A stretch of 46,706 bases of DNA from Bacteroidales bacterium (lineage in GTDB: Bacteria; Bacteroidota; Bacteroidia; Bacteroidales; GCA-2748055), in contig JAUUZQ010000021.1 in NCBI GenBank assembly GCA_030589895.1, forward strand, positions 1-46,706, in the 5' to 3' direction. The notes under the pieces were generated by a model that had not been told where the DNA came from, searched no databases, and was given only the letters and a program-made list of their open reading frames with translations. The number at the start of each line of letters is the position of its first letter. The stretch's first letter is position 1. The translations under genes and the position numbers were made by a program. Shown in pieces: positions 35,932-45,063 of the stretch.

Positions 35932-36801
35932 TCAAATAGACATCTTTTTGGTTTCAAGATAGATCTTTACGGCTTCCTTTGCCTCTTTTACATCGTGAAC
36001 CCTGAGGATCTGAACGCCTTTCTGCAGTAATATCATATGAACTGCTGTTGTTCCGTTTAAGGAAGCATCACTGGAGGATTCAAGCAGATTGTAGATCATT
36101 GATTTTCTTGAAACTCCTGCAACAACAGGCAATTCAAACATTTGAAATGCCTCAATGCTGGACAGAAGCTCGTAATTATGATCACTGCTTTTCCCGAACC
36201 CAAATCCTGGATCAATCAGCACATCATTAATGCCTTTTTTACGCAAATGGTTTAACTTTTTTGCGAAAAACTGTATTATATCATCTGTCACATTAAGATA
36301 CACTGGATTATCCTGCATGTTGCCCGGTACTCCCTGCATATGCATGATTATGTATGGAACATTTAATTTTGAAATGCTTGTAATCATATCAGGATCAATC
36401 TCTCCCGCAGAGATGTCATTAATCATATCTACAGAAAACCTTTCAATCATCTCCCTTGCTACCTTAGCATGATATGTGTCAATCGAGAGAATCAAATCAG
36501 GAAACTCCTTTCTGATACGTTCTAATACCGGTGCAAGCTTGTTGATCTCACCATCAGGCTTTGTGATTCCAGCACCAGGTCTTGAGGATGCTGCACCAAT
36601 ATCTACTATATCAGCACCTTCACTGACCATCTGACGTACCCTGACCAGTGCATCATCAGGATCGATAAATTTTCCACCATCAAAGAATGAGTCTGATGTA
36701 ATATTAAGGATACCCATTATTCTGGGTGTCGATAAGTTTAACAGTTTACCTCTACAATTCAGGCTCCGGTTTTTTGAAAAAAATGTATCTTTAGCTTTCA
36801 A
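35932..36801 (-). CDS. folP: dihydropteroate synthase
   Basis: Joins 4-aminobenzoate and hydroxymethyl-dihydropterin pyrophosphate in folate synthesis; the sulfonamide target. Family marks are IMGILNITSDSFFDGGKF, IVDIGAASSRPGA, LSIDTYHAKVA, MINDISAG, IDPGFGFGKSSDHN, PVVAGVSRKSMI and the ending HDVKEAKEAVKIY. The usual proline of NITPDSF is serine here. The 289-residue protein has an uncertain start: the only candidate in the region is TTG at 36801, since an in-frame stop lies three codons upstream and the first ATG (residue 29) would cut into the core. It lies upstream of cdaA and is divergent from tmk. Confidence 0.95.
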   Translation of the reverse strand: MKAKDTFFSKNRSLNCRGKLLNLSTPRIMGILNITSDSFFDGGKFIDPDDALVRVRQMVSEGADIVDIGAASSRPGAGITKPDGEINKLAPVLERIRKEFPDLILSIDTYHAKVAREMIERFSVDMINDISAGEIDPDMITSISKLNVPYIIMHMQGVPGNMQDNPVYLNVTDDIIQFFAKKLNHLRKKGINDVLIDPGFGFGKSSDHNYELLSSIEAFQMFELPVVAGVSRKSMIYNLLESSSDASLNGTTAVHMILLQKGVQILRVHDVKEAKEAVKIYLETKKMSI

Positions 36802-36876
36802 TTCAGTTATTTACAGATATTGGAATTGGTGGCAAAATAAATAAAAATATTTGATATTACAGTGTAAAATATAGAT

Positions 36877-37560
36877 ATGAGTTTTTTAGTTATTGAAGGA
36901 TTAGATGGATCAGGAAAATCAACCCAGTTGGGCTTGCTGAAAAAATATTTGGAAGAAAACGAAATTCCATACAAATACTTACATTTTCCAAGATTGGAAG
37001 AGGGAATTTATGGTAAGCTTGTTGCCAGGTTTCTCAGGGGAGAGATGGGCGATAATAATCAGGTTGATCCATACCTGGTGGCTTTAATTTTTGCAGGTGA
37101 CAGGTGGGAAGCAAAAGCCATGATAGAGAAGTGGCTGGAGGATGATTATCTTGTTATTGTTGACAGGTATGTCTATTCGAATATTGCATTTCAATGTGCA
37201 AAATTGCCTGATGTGGAAGAGCAAAAAATATTACAGGATTGGATCCTTGATCTTGAATTTGGTCATTACAAACTTCCTGTACCTCAAATAAATATACTAT
37301 TGGATGTTCCTTTTGAATTTACCAGGAAACGATTATCGGAGGGGAGGACAGGAAATGACAGGGACTATCTTAAAGGCCAGACAGATATCCACGAGCAGGA
37401 TCTGGAATTCCAGGGAAGGGTGCGTAATATCTATCATTCACTGATCAATGATGTTGAAAATTTAAGTATTGTTGATTGTGCTGACAGCAAGGGGCAGATG
37501 CATGAGCCGAAGGTAATTTTTGATAATCTGTTGAAGGTTGTTTCAGCGTATATAAAATAG
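36877..37560 (+). CDS. tmk: thymidylate kinase (dTMP kinase)
   Basis: Phosphorylates dTMP to dTDP. The P-loop is GLDGSGKST at residues 8-16; the DRY motif (IVDRYVYSNIAFQCAK) contacts the substrate phosphate, and a LID-like segment (LSEGRTGNDRDYLKG) follows. At 227 residues it is slightly longer than the common 210. The variant residues around the substrate loop resemble thymidylate kinase-like proteins of Bacteroidota, so a second copy elsewhere would not be surprising. It lies 7 bases before the DoxX-like gene and is divergent from folP across 75 bases with no clear promoter. Confidence 0.88.
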   Translation: MSFLVIEGLDGSGKSTQLGLLKKYLEENEIPYKYLHFPRLEEGIYGKLVARFLRGEMGDNNQVDPYLVALIFAGDRWEAKAMIEKWLEDDYLVIVDRYVYSNIAFQCAKLPDVEEQKILQDWILDLEFGHYKLPVPQINILLDVPFEFTRKRLSEGRTGNDRDYLKGQTDIHEQDLEFQGRVRNIYHSLINDVENLSIVDCADSKGQMHEPKVIFDNLLKVVSAYIK

Positions 37561-37567
37561 TTTACGA

Positions 37568-38932
37568 ATGAAAAGTATTAGATTAATTAGTCGTTTTATT
37601 CTTGGATTTGTATTTATTTTAAGTGGATTTGTTAAGGCAATAGATCCGCTGGGTTCTTCGTATAAGTTTACAGACTATTTTTATGTATTTCAATTGGGGT
37701 TTTTGGATTCTTTGAGCCTTTCCCTTGGAATTTTCCTTGCAGCATTTGAACTGGTGCTCGGAATCGTCCTGATTTTAGGCTATCAGAAGAAAATCACCTA
37801 TTGGACACTTTTTCTGTTCATGGGTTTCTTTACCATATTGACATTCTTCCTGGCTATTTATAATCCGGTTACAGATTGCGGATGTTTTGGTGATGCTATT
37901 ATATTGACCAACTGGCAAACATTTCTGAAGAACATCATTCTTATGATATTTGTTTTTCTCCTTTTCTATGGCAGAAGAAGAGTGAAAAATGTTTTGAAGA
38001 GCAGACATGAGAAGGGCTTGATAGTTTTCTTTTTCATAGCTAGCATTCTCTTGTCCCTGCATTGCATCCGGCATCTTCCTCTTATTGACTTCAGGGCATA
38101 CGATGTGGGTACTTCCATTCAGGAAGGAATGGAGATACCTCAGGATGCTCCAATGGATGAATTTAGCACTACCTTGATATACAGAAATCTGGAGACAGGA
38201 GATACGGATGAATTTACCCTGGCAAACTATCCAAAGGATACATTGAAATGGGAGTTTGTTAACAGTGAATCCAAACTCATTAGCAAGGGATATGAGCCTC
38301 CGATCCATGATTTTGGTTTGTTTGACAAAGATGGATTTGAGATAACGGATGAGTTATTGACTGATCCCGGCTATAACCTGATGATGGTCTCCTATGATCT
38401 TGAGAATGCTGATCAGGAAGCTCTTGCTTTAATGAATGATTGGTATAAACTTCAGAATATATCAGGTGATTTTACCTTCATTCCTGTCACTTCCTCAGGC
38501 ACTGCGACTCAAATGGAGATATCTCAAGAGTTGGGCTTAGATTTTTCATTTTATATTGCCGATGAGATTATGCTCAAAACTGTAGTCAGGTCTAACCCCG
38601 GATTTGTATTACTAAAAAATGGAATAATTATTGCGAAATGGGCCCACAGGGATTTTCCAAAAATTGAAGAGTGGGAGAGTAGCTGGATTGACTTGATCGA
38701 TCAGTTCGAGGCCGAACAGGATCCGGAAATCCTCATGCTGATTGAAGAGGGTTATATGGATGTTATTCAATGGGATATAATAGATTTTGATAAATCCGCT
38801 TTGCAAATTGTTGCAGAAAAGAACAGTAAAAGTCTGGCGATGAAGAATTGGATGATCTTTTATATATCCATCATATTACTGTTGATTTTATTACAACTTC
38901 CTCGTGTTGCCAGCTCAAAGAGACATAGGTAG
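37568..38932 (+). CDS. DoxX/MauE-like membrane protein with thioredoxin-like domain (BT_3928 family)
   Basis: A 454-residue membrane protein. Residues 1 to about 165 hold membrane helices of the DoxX/MauE type, including ISRFILGFVFILSGFVKAIDP at the start and the cysteine motif DCGCFGD (C104, C106) that in MauE relatives suggests dithiol redox chemistry. A soluble region of about 260 residues follows; its latter part (MVSYDLENADQEALALMNDW to GFVLLKNGIIIAKW) has a thioredoxin-like pattern but no CxxC. A final helix near 428-447 anchors the C-terminus. The family is annotated in Bacteroides as BT_3928-type; function is unknown. It starts 7 bases after tmk, so it is probably in one transcript with it. 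Confidence 0.85.
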   Translation: MKSIRLISRFILGFVFILSGFVKAIDPLGSSYKFTDYFYVFQLGFLDSLSLSLGIFLAAFELVLGIVLILGYQKKITYWTLFLFMGFFTILTFFLAIYNPVTDCGCFGDAIILTNWQTFLKNIILMIFVFLLFYGRRRVKNVLKSRHEKGLIVFFFIASILLSLHCIRHLPLIDFRAYDVGTSIQEGMEIPQDAPMDEFSTTLIYRNLETGDTDEFTLANYPKDTLKWEFVNSESKLISKGYEPPIHDFGLFDKDGFEITDELLTDPGYNLMMVSYDLENADQEALALMNDWYKLQNISGDFTFIPVTSSGTATQMEISQELGLDFSFYIADEIMLKTVVRSNPGFVLLKNGIIIAKWAHRDFPKIEEWESSWIDLIDQFEAEQDPEILMLIEEGYMDVIQWDIIDFDKSALQIVAEKNSKSLAMKNWMIFYISIILLLILLQLPRVASSKRHR

Positions 38933-38948
38933 AAAGCTGATACAGAAA

Positions 38949-39068
38949 CTATTTTATGGATTTTTGGTATTGCTTTGCCTTAAATGCAGATGAGGCTTCC
39001 TTAAAGCATGATTGGCAGCAAAAGACAAATAATAGAATCACTACAATTGAGTTCAGGGGAGTCTTCAT
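38949..39068 (-). CDS. probable 39-residue lipoprotein, or truncated TPR lipoprotein
   Basis: A short open frame on the minus strand in the 231-base gap between the DoxX-like gene and tpiA. It runs from an ATG at 39068 to a TAG at 38949. The product starts MKTPLN, has a hydrophobic stretch IVVILLFVF and then cysteines in FCCQSC, which fit a lipoprotein signal with acylation at one of the cysteines. The short mature part EASSAFKAKQYQKSIK resembles the first helix of a TPR repeat, so it could be a true micro-lipoprotein or the remnant of a larger lipoprotein gene. No Shine-Dalgarno or promoter is convincing. A 57-codon plus-strand frame overlaps it and looks less natural. Confidence 0.45.
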   Translation of the reverse strand: MKTPLNSIVVILLFVFCCQSCFKEASSAFKAKQYQKSIK

Positions 39069-39163
39069 ATTTTTCAGTATGCTTGAGGGTTTAACTCAAA
39101 ACTCCCTCCCAAATTATTATTATCTTTAATCATTAATTGTAAACTTTAAAATTTGATTTTATT

Positions 39164-39913
39164 ATGAGACAGAAAATTGTTGCTGGAAACTGGAAAATGA
39201 ACACATTGCTTCAGGATGGATTGGAACTGGCAAAGGCTGTGGAAGAGCTTGCCAAGAGTAAGAAGTGTGACGCCGGGATTATTATTGCTCCTCCGTATAC
39301 ACATCTGGCAAAGGTGAGTGAAGTGATCGGTGAGGTAAAACTGGCAGCTCAAAACTGTGCGGCTGAGGAGAGTGGGGCCTATACGGGAGAGATATCTCCG
39401 GATATGTTAATTTCAGTAGGCGTGGAGTACGTTATTCTTGGCCACTCTGAGAGAAGAGCCTATTACAATGAAGACAATGACTTGCTGAATAAAAAAGTAC
39501 ACCTTGTATTGTCTAAGAAATTGTCGCCCATTTATTGTTGTGGTGAAGTATTGGAAGAAAGAGAGCAGGGGAAACTATTTGATGTTATTAAGGAACAGAT
39601 CACAGTTGGACTGAAAGGTCTCTCAGGTGATGATATGAAGAATGTTGTTATCGCTTATGAGCCGGTTTGGGCTATTGGAACAGGCCTTACTGCTTCTCCG
39701 GAACAAGCACAGGAGATGCATAAGTTTATCAGGGATCTTCTTGTTGAGATGTTTGATACAACAGTTGCCGAGAATACAACAATTCTTTATGGAGGAAGTT
39801 GTAAGCCTTCAAATGCAGAAGAGCTGTTTGCTAATCCTGATGTGGATGGGGGACTGATTGGTGGTGCAGCTTTGAAAGCAGATGATTTTATACAGATAGT
39901 AAATAGCTATTAA
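39164..39913 (+). CDS. tpiA: triosephosphate isomerase
   Basis: Interconverts dihydroxyacetone phosphate and glyceraldehyde-3-phosphate. The 249-residue protein has the substrate lysine K11 in GNWKMN, the catalytic histidine H94 in ILGHSERR, and the catalytic glutamate E166 in IAYEPVWAIGTG. The phosphate loop ends with ILYGGSCKPSNA and DGGLIGGAAL. Length is normal and all active-site residues are present. It stands apart from its neighbours, with 91 bases before the next gene; those hold only short GC-rich inverted repeats near 39932-39960. Confidence 0.97.
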   Translation: MRQKIVAGNWKMNTLLQDGLELAKAVEELAKSKKCDAGIIIAPPYTHLAKVSEVIGEVKLAAQNCAAEESGAYTGEISPDMLISVGVEYVILGHSERRAYYNEDNDLLNKKVHLVLSKKLSPIYCCGEVLEEREQGKLFDVIKEQITVGLKGLSGDDMKNVVIAYEPVWAIGTGLTASPEQAQEMHKFIRDLLVEMFDTTVAENTTILYGGSCKPSNAEELFANPDVDGGLIGGAALKADDFIQIVNSY

Positions 39914-40004
39914 AGAGAATAATTCATGGAACCCTAACGGGCACCTCGCAAGCCCTGCCCCCATATTGCTTATAATCTTGAATCGAGCATAAAATAATTG
40001 ATTT

Positions 40005-43000
40005 ATGAAAAAGCTTTTCATTATTGCAGCCCTTGCAATTTCATTTTCACTTTCTCAGGCTCAAAGTCTTGTTGAGTTTTCTCAGGATACAGGAAAATTC
40101 ATCTCCGAATTGGATGTAGCTTTTGGGTCTCTGCTTACTGAAGCAGAGATTGTGGTCTGCGAAAGTTTCAAAATCAATTGGGAAGTGCTTGATATTCAGT
40201 CGCAAAATGAGATTATGGAGCTTTGTGAGCTTATGAGAGTCAGAGGCTTTAAACCGAAGCCTCACTTTATCAAACTGCTCTTGATTCTCAATGAGTTTCA
40301 TGGTGAAGGTAAAACTGATCATGGTTATGCTGATTGGGTAAAGGGATACAGATCGTTGCTTCAAAGTGAAGGGCTGGTATTGAAGGATATGAATAGTTTT
40401 CAAAACAACTCAATGCAAATGCTGAAGGGGAATGTTCTTTATAAATCACGTGGAGCAAGCTGGATGTTGAAGGAGCCCAACTATAGCTTTAAGTTTCAGG
40501 ATAGCTTGTTTATTCAAATTACCTCAGGTGATCTGTATTGTTCTGATAAAAGAGATACTATCAATATCTATGATGCCGATGGCAGGGTAGATATTCTTCG
40601 TCAGAAATTCATAGGTACTAAAGGGACAGTTTATTGGGAAAAGGCCGAGTTCGAACCGGAAAATACCTTTGCAATACTAAGTGATTATGTGTTGAATCTG
40701 AACGAAGCCGGATATAAGGCTGAAAATGTTGAGCTAACACATAAAAACTTGTTTGATCAGCCTATCGCCGGTCATATCGAAGATCGAATTAGTTTTGCAA
40801 AAAACGCTGCTCAGGCCAAATACCCTAAGTTCATAACTTATCAAAGTAGTTATGTCCTGAAGAATTTTATACCTGGTGTTAGCTTCAGCGGAGGAATTTC
40901 TATGCAAGGTGCTCATATTGCAGGATTAGGGATGGATGGGGAGGATGCGCTTATAGAAATTTCAAGTGATGATACCTTAAGAGCAAGGCTGTCGTCCAGT
41001 ATTTTCCTTATTAATTCATCAGCTATACATGCAAATCATGCAGAAGTTTCTATTTATATCGAGGATGATTCAATTTATCATCCCGATGTAATTATGAATT
41101 ATAGTATTTCTAAGGAATATCTGAGATTAACAAAATCAAAAGATTATAACTCACAGGGTCCATATACAAATTCCTATCATATGATTGATATGAATTTTGC
41201 AGAATTGAGGTGGGAACGTACTGGTTCTGATATGAAGTTTCAGGCTGCTATGGGAACTGCAATGGGAAATGCATGGTTTGAATCCTATGATTTTTTTAAT
41301 GATGCTGTCTATAACAGTTTGCAAAATATACTGGAATATACCAATCCCCTTGCAGATCTGTGGAGCTTTGCAGAGTTGCTTAATTCCAGAGTCTTTGCAG
41401 TACTATCTTTTGCATATCATATGGGAACTGATCCATCAAATGAACGGCATCGTCTGATGAATTTGTCAAGATTAGGTTTCATATATTTTGATTTTGAGAA
41501 TGATGAGATTATTGTGAGGGATAAATTGTATGATTACATCGATGCTCATCATAAGCAGAGAGACTATGATGTAATCAGGTTCAAATCAAATACCTCCTCA
41601 GGATTGGAGAATGCCTCTCTTGATTTAAAGACTAAGGATTTAACTATCAATGGAATACCGAATATATTTTTAAGTGATTCACAGGAAGTGAGGCTGGTTC
41701 CAACTGATAATAAAATCATAATGAAGAGAAACAGGAACTTTCAGTTTGATGGTATTATTGATGCAGGATTATTTAAGTTTTATGGACAAAATTTCTTTTT
41801 TGAATATGATTCTTTTCTGATTAACCTTCAAAATATTGATTCTCTGTCAATTAGCGCTAAAACCGAAGAGAGAGATATTTCCGGTGCTAATCTTCTGGTC
41901 AATATTGAAAATAAAATTGAAAATATTACCGGTGAACTTCTGATTGATTTCCCCTTCAATAAATCGGGATTGGAAAACTATCCTGATTACCCGATTTTCA
42001 CCAGTCGTGAGAGATCTTATATATACTTTGATGAAAAAACAATTCAGGATGGATTATACGATCGTGAGAGATTCTATTTTGAATTGGATCCATTTACAAT
42101 TGATAGTCTTGACAATTTTACCAGGAATGCTATGAGAATGAAGGGAACATTTGTTTCAGCCAGTATCATGCCTCCAATGCAGATGGAAATGTCGCTTCGA
42201 CCCGATAATTCATTGGGTTTTTATCTGACTACACCGGACGAGGGGCTTCCTCTATTTGATGGAAAGGCTACTTTTTACAATGATATTGAGATGAGTAACA
42301 AAGGCTTACATGGTTATGGGTCAATGGATTATATCACATCAACAACATGGTCAGATGATTTCTTGTTTCATCCGGATTCTATTACAACAACTTCGCGGGA
42401 ATTTTTAGAAAGAGCGAAGAGCGAGATGACAAGTTACCCACTGGTTAAAAACAGTATCGCAAAGATTACCTTTATTCCTGATAGTGACTTGATGAATATC
42501 AAGGGTATGGAGGAACCTTTCGAGATGTTTGCTGACAATACCATTTTCGAAGGAAATCTGACGCTGAGACCTTCCGGGTTATCAGGTAACGGAGCATTGG
42601 GGCTACCTGATGGATTAATTGAATCCAGAAAAATGAACTTTGAGATAAATCGTATTTATGCAGACTCTGCGGGAGTGAAAATCAGACCGGGTATCGAGAG
42701 CGATTTTACACTTATAACAGATAATGTTGCGATAGATGTAGATTTGTCTAAAAGGGAGGGAAGCCTTATAGCAATTGAAGACTTTACACTTATCAGTTTC
42801 CCCTCGAATCTTTATGAAACCAGACTTGATCAGCTTGATTGGTTCATGGATAGAAATGAGATTAGATTGTCTCAGAATAAACCTCTGAAAGAGGATAAAA
42901 CCGATCTTGAAGTTGATTCCATGTCTGTTAGTGGTCCAAGCTATATTTCATTGCATATAGATCAGGATTCCTTGAATTTTGTCGCTCCTTTAGCCTTGTT

Positions 43001-44480
43001 TAATTATCAGGATAAGTTGATACAGGCTAAGGAAGTGCTATATATTGAGGTTGGTGATTCCTACGTTTTTCCGGCAGGAGGAGATGTTGAAATAAAAGAA
43101 TTGGCAGCCATGTCACCTCTGAATATGGCCAAAATATTGACAAATACAAGTTCAAGATATCATAATCTCTATGATGCTCATGTTGAGATTGACTCGAGGT
43201 TACACTATACTGGATCCGGGATGTACGATTATGTTGACGAATTTGGGACAGTTTATCCTTTCTTGTTTGATGATATTGAAGTTAGCAGGAAGATTGAAAC
43301 TCTGGGTACCGGACATATTGCTGTCGATGAATCATTCATGATTAGTCCTTATATGGAATATATGGGTGAGATTCGATTGAATGCAAAGAATCCTTTATTG
43401 ACTTTTTCCGGAGGGGTAAGGCTTACACATACTTGTGATATAAATAAACAATGGATGAGATTTGAGTCAAGGATCAATCCGGATAGTATACTTATACCTG
43501 TAGTTAGGAATATGCAGAATTATGCATTAAATAAAATTTCTGCAAGTCCAATGATAGCAAAAGACTCAACGCATCTTTACCCTGCATTCCTTTCTAAACG
43601 TAAAGGTCCATATGATAAGAATGTAATAACACCCACAGGGTATTTATTCTATGATAAGGAGAATGAATATTATGAAATTGCATCTGAAGCGAAACTGGAT
43701 GACATGAAGAGTAAGGGTAACTACCTGCGCCTGGAAACAGATTCATGTATTTTATACGGAGAGGGATTGCTTGATATGAAACTTAGTTTTGGGCGTTTTA
43801 AGATGAAGACTGCAGGAAATGTGACACACCATGTTGAGAAGGATGAACTGGAGATGCATATGCTTATGGGGCTGAATTTCTTCTTTAATGAAGAGGCTTT
43901 GCAAATATTTGGAAATGAAATAGATAGTATTGTTGATCTTGAGCCTGTAGATCTGACTTCTCCATTTTATACACTTGCAATGAAGAATATGGTGGGAGAG
44001 GAGCTCGCAGATAAACTGGAGACAGATCTTGGATTATATGGTACATATACTGAGATTCCTGAAGAGTTGGACTATTCAATTCTACTTAATGATGTATTCC
44101 TGAAATGGAATCAGGAGACAAATTCTTTCAGGTACAATGGGAAGGTGGGTATTGGTATGATTGGAGGTATTCAGATCAATAAGAAAGTGGATGCCTATAT
44201 TGAATTAGTGGACAAGGGCGCGGATATTATTGATATATATTTGAAGGCTGATTCCAGAACATGGTATTACATTGCTTATGGTAATGGGGTGTTACAGGCA
44301 TTGTCATCCAATCAGGAGTTTAACAATATTCTTATCGATCTTAAGACAAAGAAACGCAAGCTGAAAACAAAACGTGGTGAAGCTGCATATATATACTCTG
44401 AGGCCTCACCACAAAGATTGGGACGATTCATCCGCAAGTTTGAATATACTGAAGAAAGAATTGGAGCAGAGGAGTTTTAA
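40005..44480 (+). CDS. 1491-residue secreted protein of unknown function
   Basis: A very large exported protein. The signal peptide (MKKLFIIAALAISFSLSQAQ) is clear. No transmembrane helix, catalytic motif, sorting domain or known domain is recognisable. The sequence is rich in repeated strand-turn patterns containing aromatic and charged residues, for example GTKGTVYWEKAEF then AILSDYVLNLNEAGYKAENVELTH and ENASLDLKTKDLTINGIPNIFLSD, which are reminiscent of LptA/OstA or AsmA-like beta structures that carry lipids across the periplasm. This is a weak fold-level impression. The C-terminal ~60 residues are basic (LKTKKRKLKTKRGEAAYIYS). It stands alone between tpiA and a convergent phosphoesterase gene whose stop is 5 bases away. 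Confidence 0.85.
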   Translation: MKKLFIIAALAISFSLSQAQSLVEFSQDTGKFISELDVAFGSLLTEAEIVVCESFKINWEVLDIQSQNEIMELCELMRVRGFKPKPHFIKLLLILNEFHGEGKTDHGYADWVKGYRSLLQSEGLVLKDMNSFQNNSMQMLKGNVLYKSRGASWMLKEPNYSFKFQDSLFIQITSGDLYCSDKRDTINIYDADGRVDILRQKFIGTKGTVYWEKAEFEPENTFAILSDYVLNLNEAGYKAENVELTHKNLFDQPIAGHIEDRISFAKNAAQAKYPKFITYQSSYVLKNFIPGVSFSGGISMQGAHIAGLGMDGEDALIEISSDDTLRARLSSSIFLINSSAIHANHAEVSIYIEDDSIYHPDVIMNYSISKEYLRLTKSKDYNSQGPYTNSYHMIDMNFAELRWERTGSDMKFQAAMGTAMGNAWFESYDFFNDAVYNSLQNILEYTNPLADLWSFAELLNSRVFAVLSFAYHMGTDPSNERHRLMNLSRLGFIYFDFENDEIIVRDKLYDYIDAHHKQRDYDVIRFKSNTSSGLENASLDLKTKDLTINGIPNIFLSDSQEVRLVPTDNKIIMKRNRNFQFDGIIDAGLFKFYGQNFFFEYDSFLINLQNIDSLSISAKTEERDISGANLLVNIENKIENITGELLIDFPFNKSGLENYPDYPIFTSRERSYIYFDEKTIQDGLYDRERFYFELDPFTIDSLDNFTRNAMRMKGTFVSASIMPPMQMEMSLRPDNSLGFYLTTPDEGLPLFDGKATFYNDIEMSNKGLHGYGSMDYITSTTWSDDFLFHPDSITTTSREFLERAKSEMTSYPLVKNSIAKITFIPDSDLMNIKGMEEPFEMFADNTIFEGNLTLRPSGLSGNGALGLPDGLIESRKMNFEINRIYADSAGVKIRPGIESDFTLITDNVAIDVDLSKREGSLIAIEDFTLISFPSNLYETRLDQLDWFMDRNEIRLSQNKPLKEDKTDLEVDSMSVSGPSYISLHIDQDSLNFVAPLALFNYQDKLIQAKEVLYIEVGDSYVFPAGGDVEIKELAAMSPLNMAKILTNTSSRYHNLYDAHVEIDSRLHYTGSGMYDYVDEFGTVYPFLFDDIEVSRKIETLGTGHIAVDESFMISPYMEYMGEIRLNAKNPLLTFSGGVRLTHTCDINKQWMRFESRINPDSILIPVVRNMQNYALNKISASPMIAKDSTHLYPAFLSKRKGPYDKNVITPTGYLFYDKENEYYEIASEAKLDDMKSKGNYLRLETDSCILYGEGLLDMKLSFGRFKMKTAGNVTHHVEKDELEMHMLMGLNFFFNEEALQIFGNEIDSIVDLEPVDLTSPFYTLAMKNMVGEELADKLETDLGLYGTYTEIPEELDYSILLNDVFLKWNQETNSFRYNGKVGIGMIGGIQINKKVDAYIELVDKGADIIDIYLKADSRTWYYIAYGNGVLQALSSNQEFNNILIDLKTKKRKLKTKRGEAAYIYSEASPQRLGRFIRKFEYTEERIGAEEF

Positions 44481-44485
44481 GAAAA

Positions 44486-44989
44486 TCAGTAGATTGACCT
44501 GGCGCCTAACTCAATGATTTCCAGGTCAACAACCTTATTATTTTCTATTCCAAATCTGACCGCGGTTCTAAGCAGATGCAAACCGTGCCTTCCTGCTGCT
44601 CCAGGATTGATATGTAGAACTTGCAGCTTTTTATCATAGCCAACCTTCAGGATATGAGAATGCCCGGATATGAAGAGTCCTGGTGGGTCTTTTATCATTC
44701 GCTCTTTAACGGATTTGGAATAATTGCCCGGATAGCCGCCAATGTGAACCATCCAGATATCGAGACCATGAACCAGCATTCTTTGTTCCATTGGATACCT
44801 GATCCGAAAATCATTACCATCAATATTTCCACAAACTGCTTTCAATGGTTTAAAATTTTCAAGACTGTCTGATACACTAAGGTCTCCTATATCACCTGCG
44901 TGCCATATCTCATTACAATCTTTAAAAAAATTGAATAATTTTGGATCAAGGAATCCATGAGTATCTGAAATAACACCAATCTTGTGCAT
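44486..44989 (-). CDS. YfcE/MJ0936-type metallophosphoesterase
   Basis: A 167-residue calcineurin-like phosphodiesterase. The metal-binding residues of the family are present: D9 and H11 in GVISDTHGF, the HAGDIGD segment, the asparagine of GNID, and the histidines of VHIGG and ISGHSHILK. Members hydrolyse phosphodiesters such as bis-pNPP in vitro; the physiological substrate is generally unknown. It has no signal peptide. It is divergent from rsmE across 74 bases and ends 5 bases from the stop of the convergent large secreted protein gene. Confidence 0.92.
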   Translation of the reverse strand: MHKIGVISDTHGFLDPKLFNFFKDCNEIWHAGDIGDLSVSDSLENFKPLKAVCGNIDGNDFRIRYPMEQRMLVHGLDIWMVHIGGYPGNYSKSVKERMIKDPPGLFISGHSHILKVGYDKKLQVLHINPGAAGRHGLHLLRTAVRFGIENNKVVDLEIIELGARSIY

Positions 44990-45015
44990 AGTATTCGAAT
45001 CTATGGTGAAATTAC

Positions 45016-45023
45016 TATTTTTG
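45016..45023 (+). promoter_or_regulatory. Bacteroidota -7 promoter element upstream of rsmE
   Basis: TATTTTTG is an exact TAnnTTTG match 40 bases before the rsmE ATG at 45064; the upstream element is not clear. This placement also favours the later ATG over one at 45025. Confidence 0.45.
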
Positions 45024-45063
45024 AATGATAATCTCTAATACAGGGAATTTCAAATTTTGTAAC

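Noticed and set aside
38956-39129. A 57-codon plus-strand open frame in the DoxX-tpiA gap
   Set aside because: It has no signal, domain or ribosome binding site, and its composition looks accidental; the overlapping minus-strand lipoprotein frame fits a real protein better.
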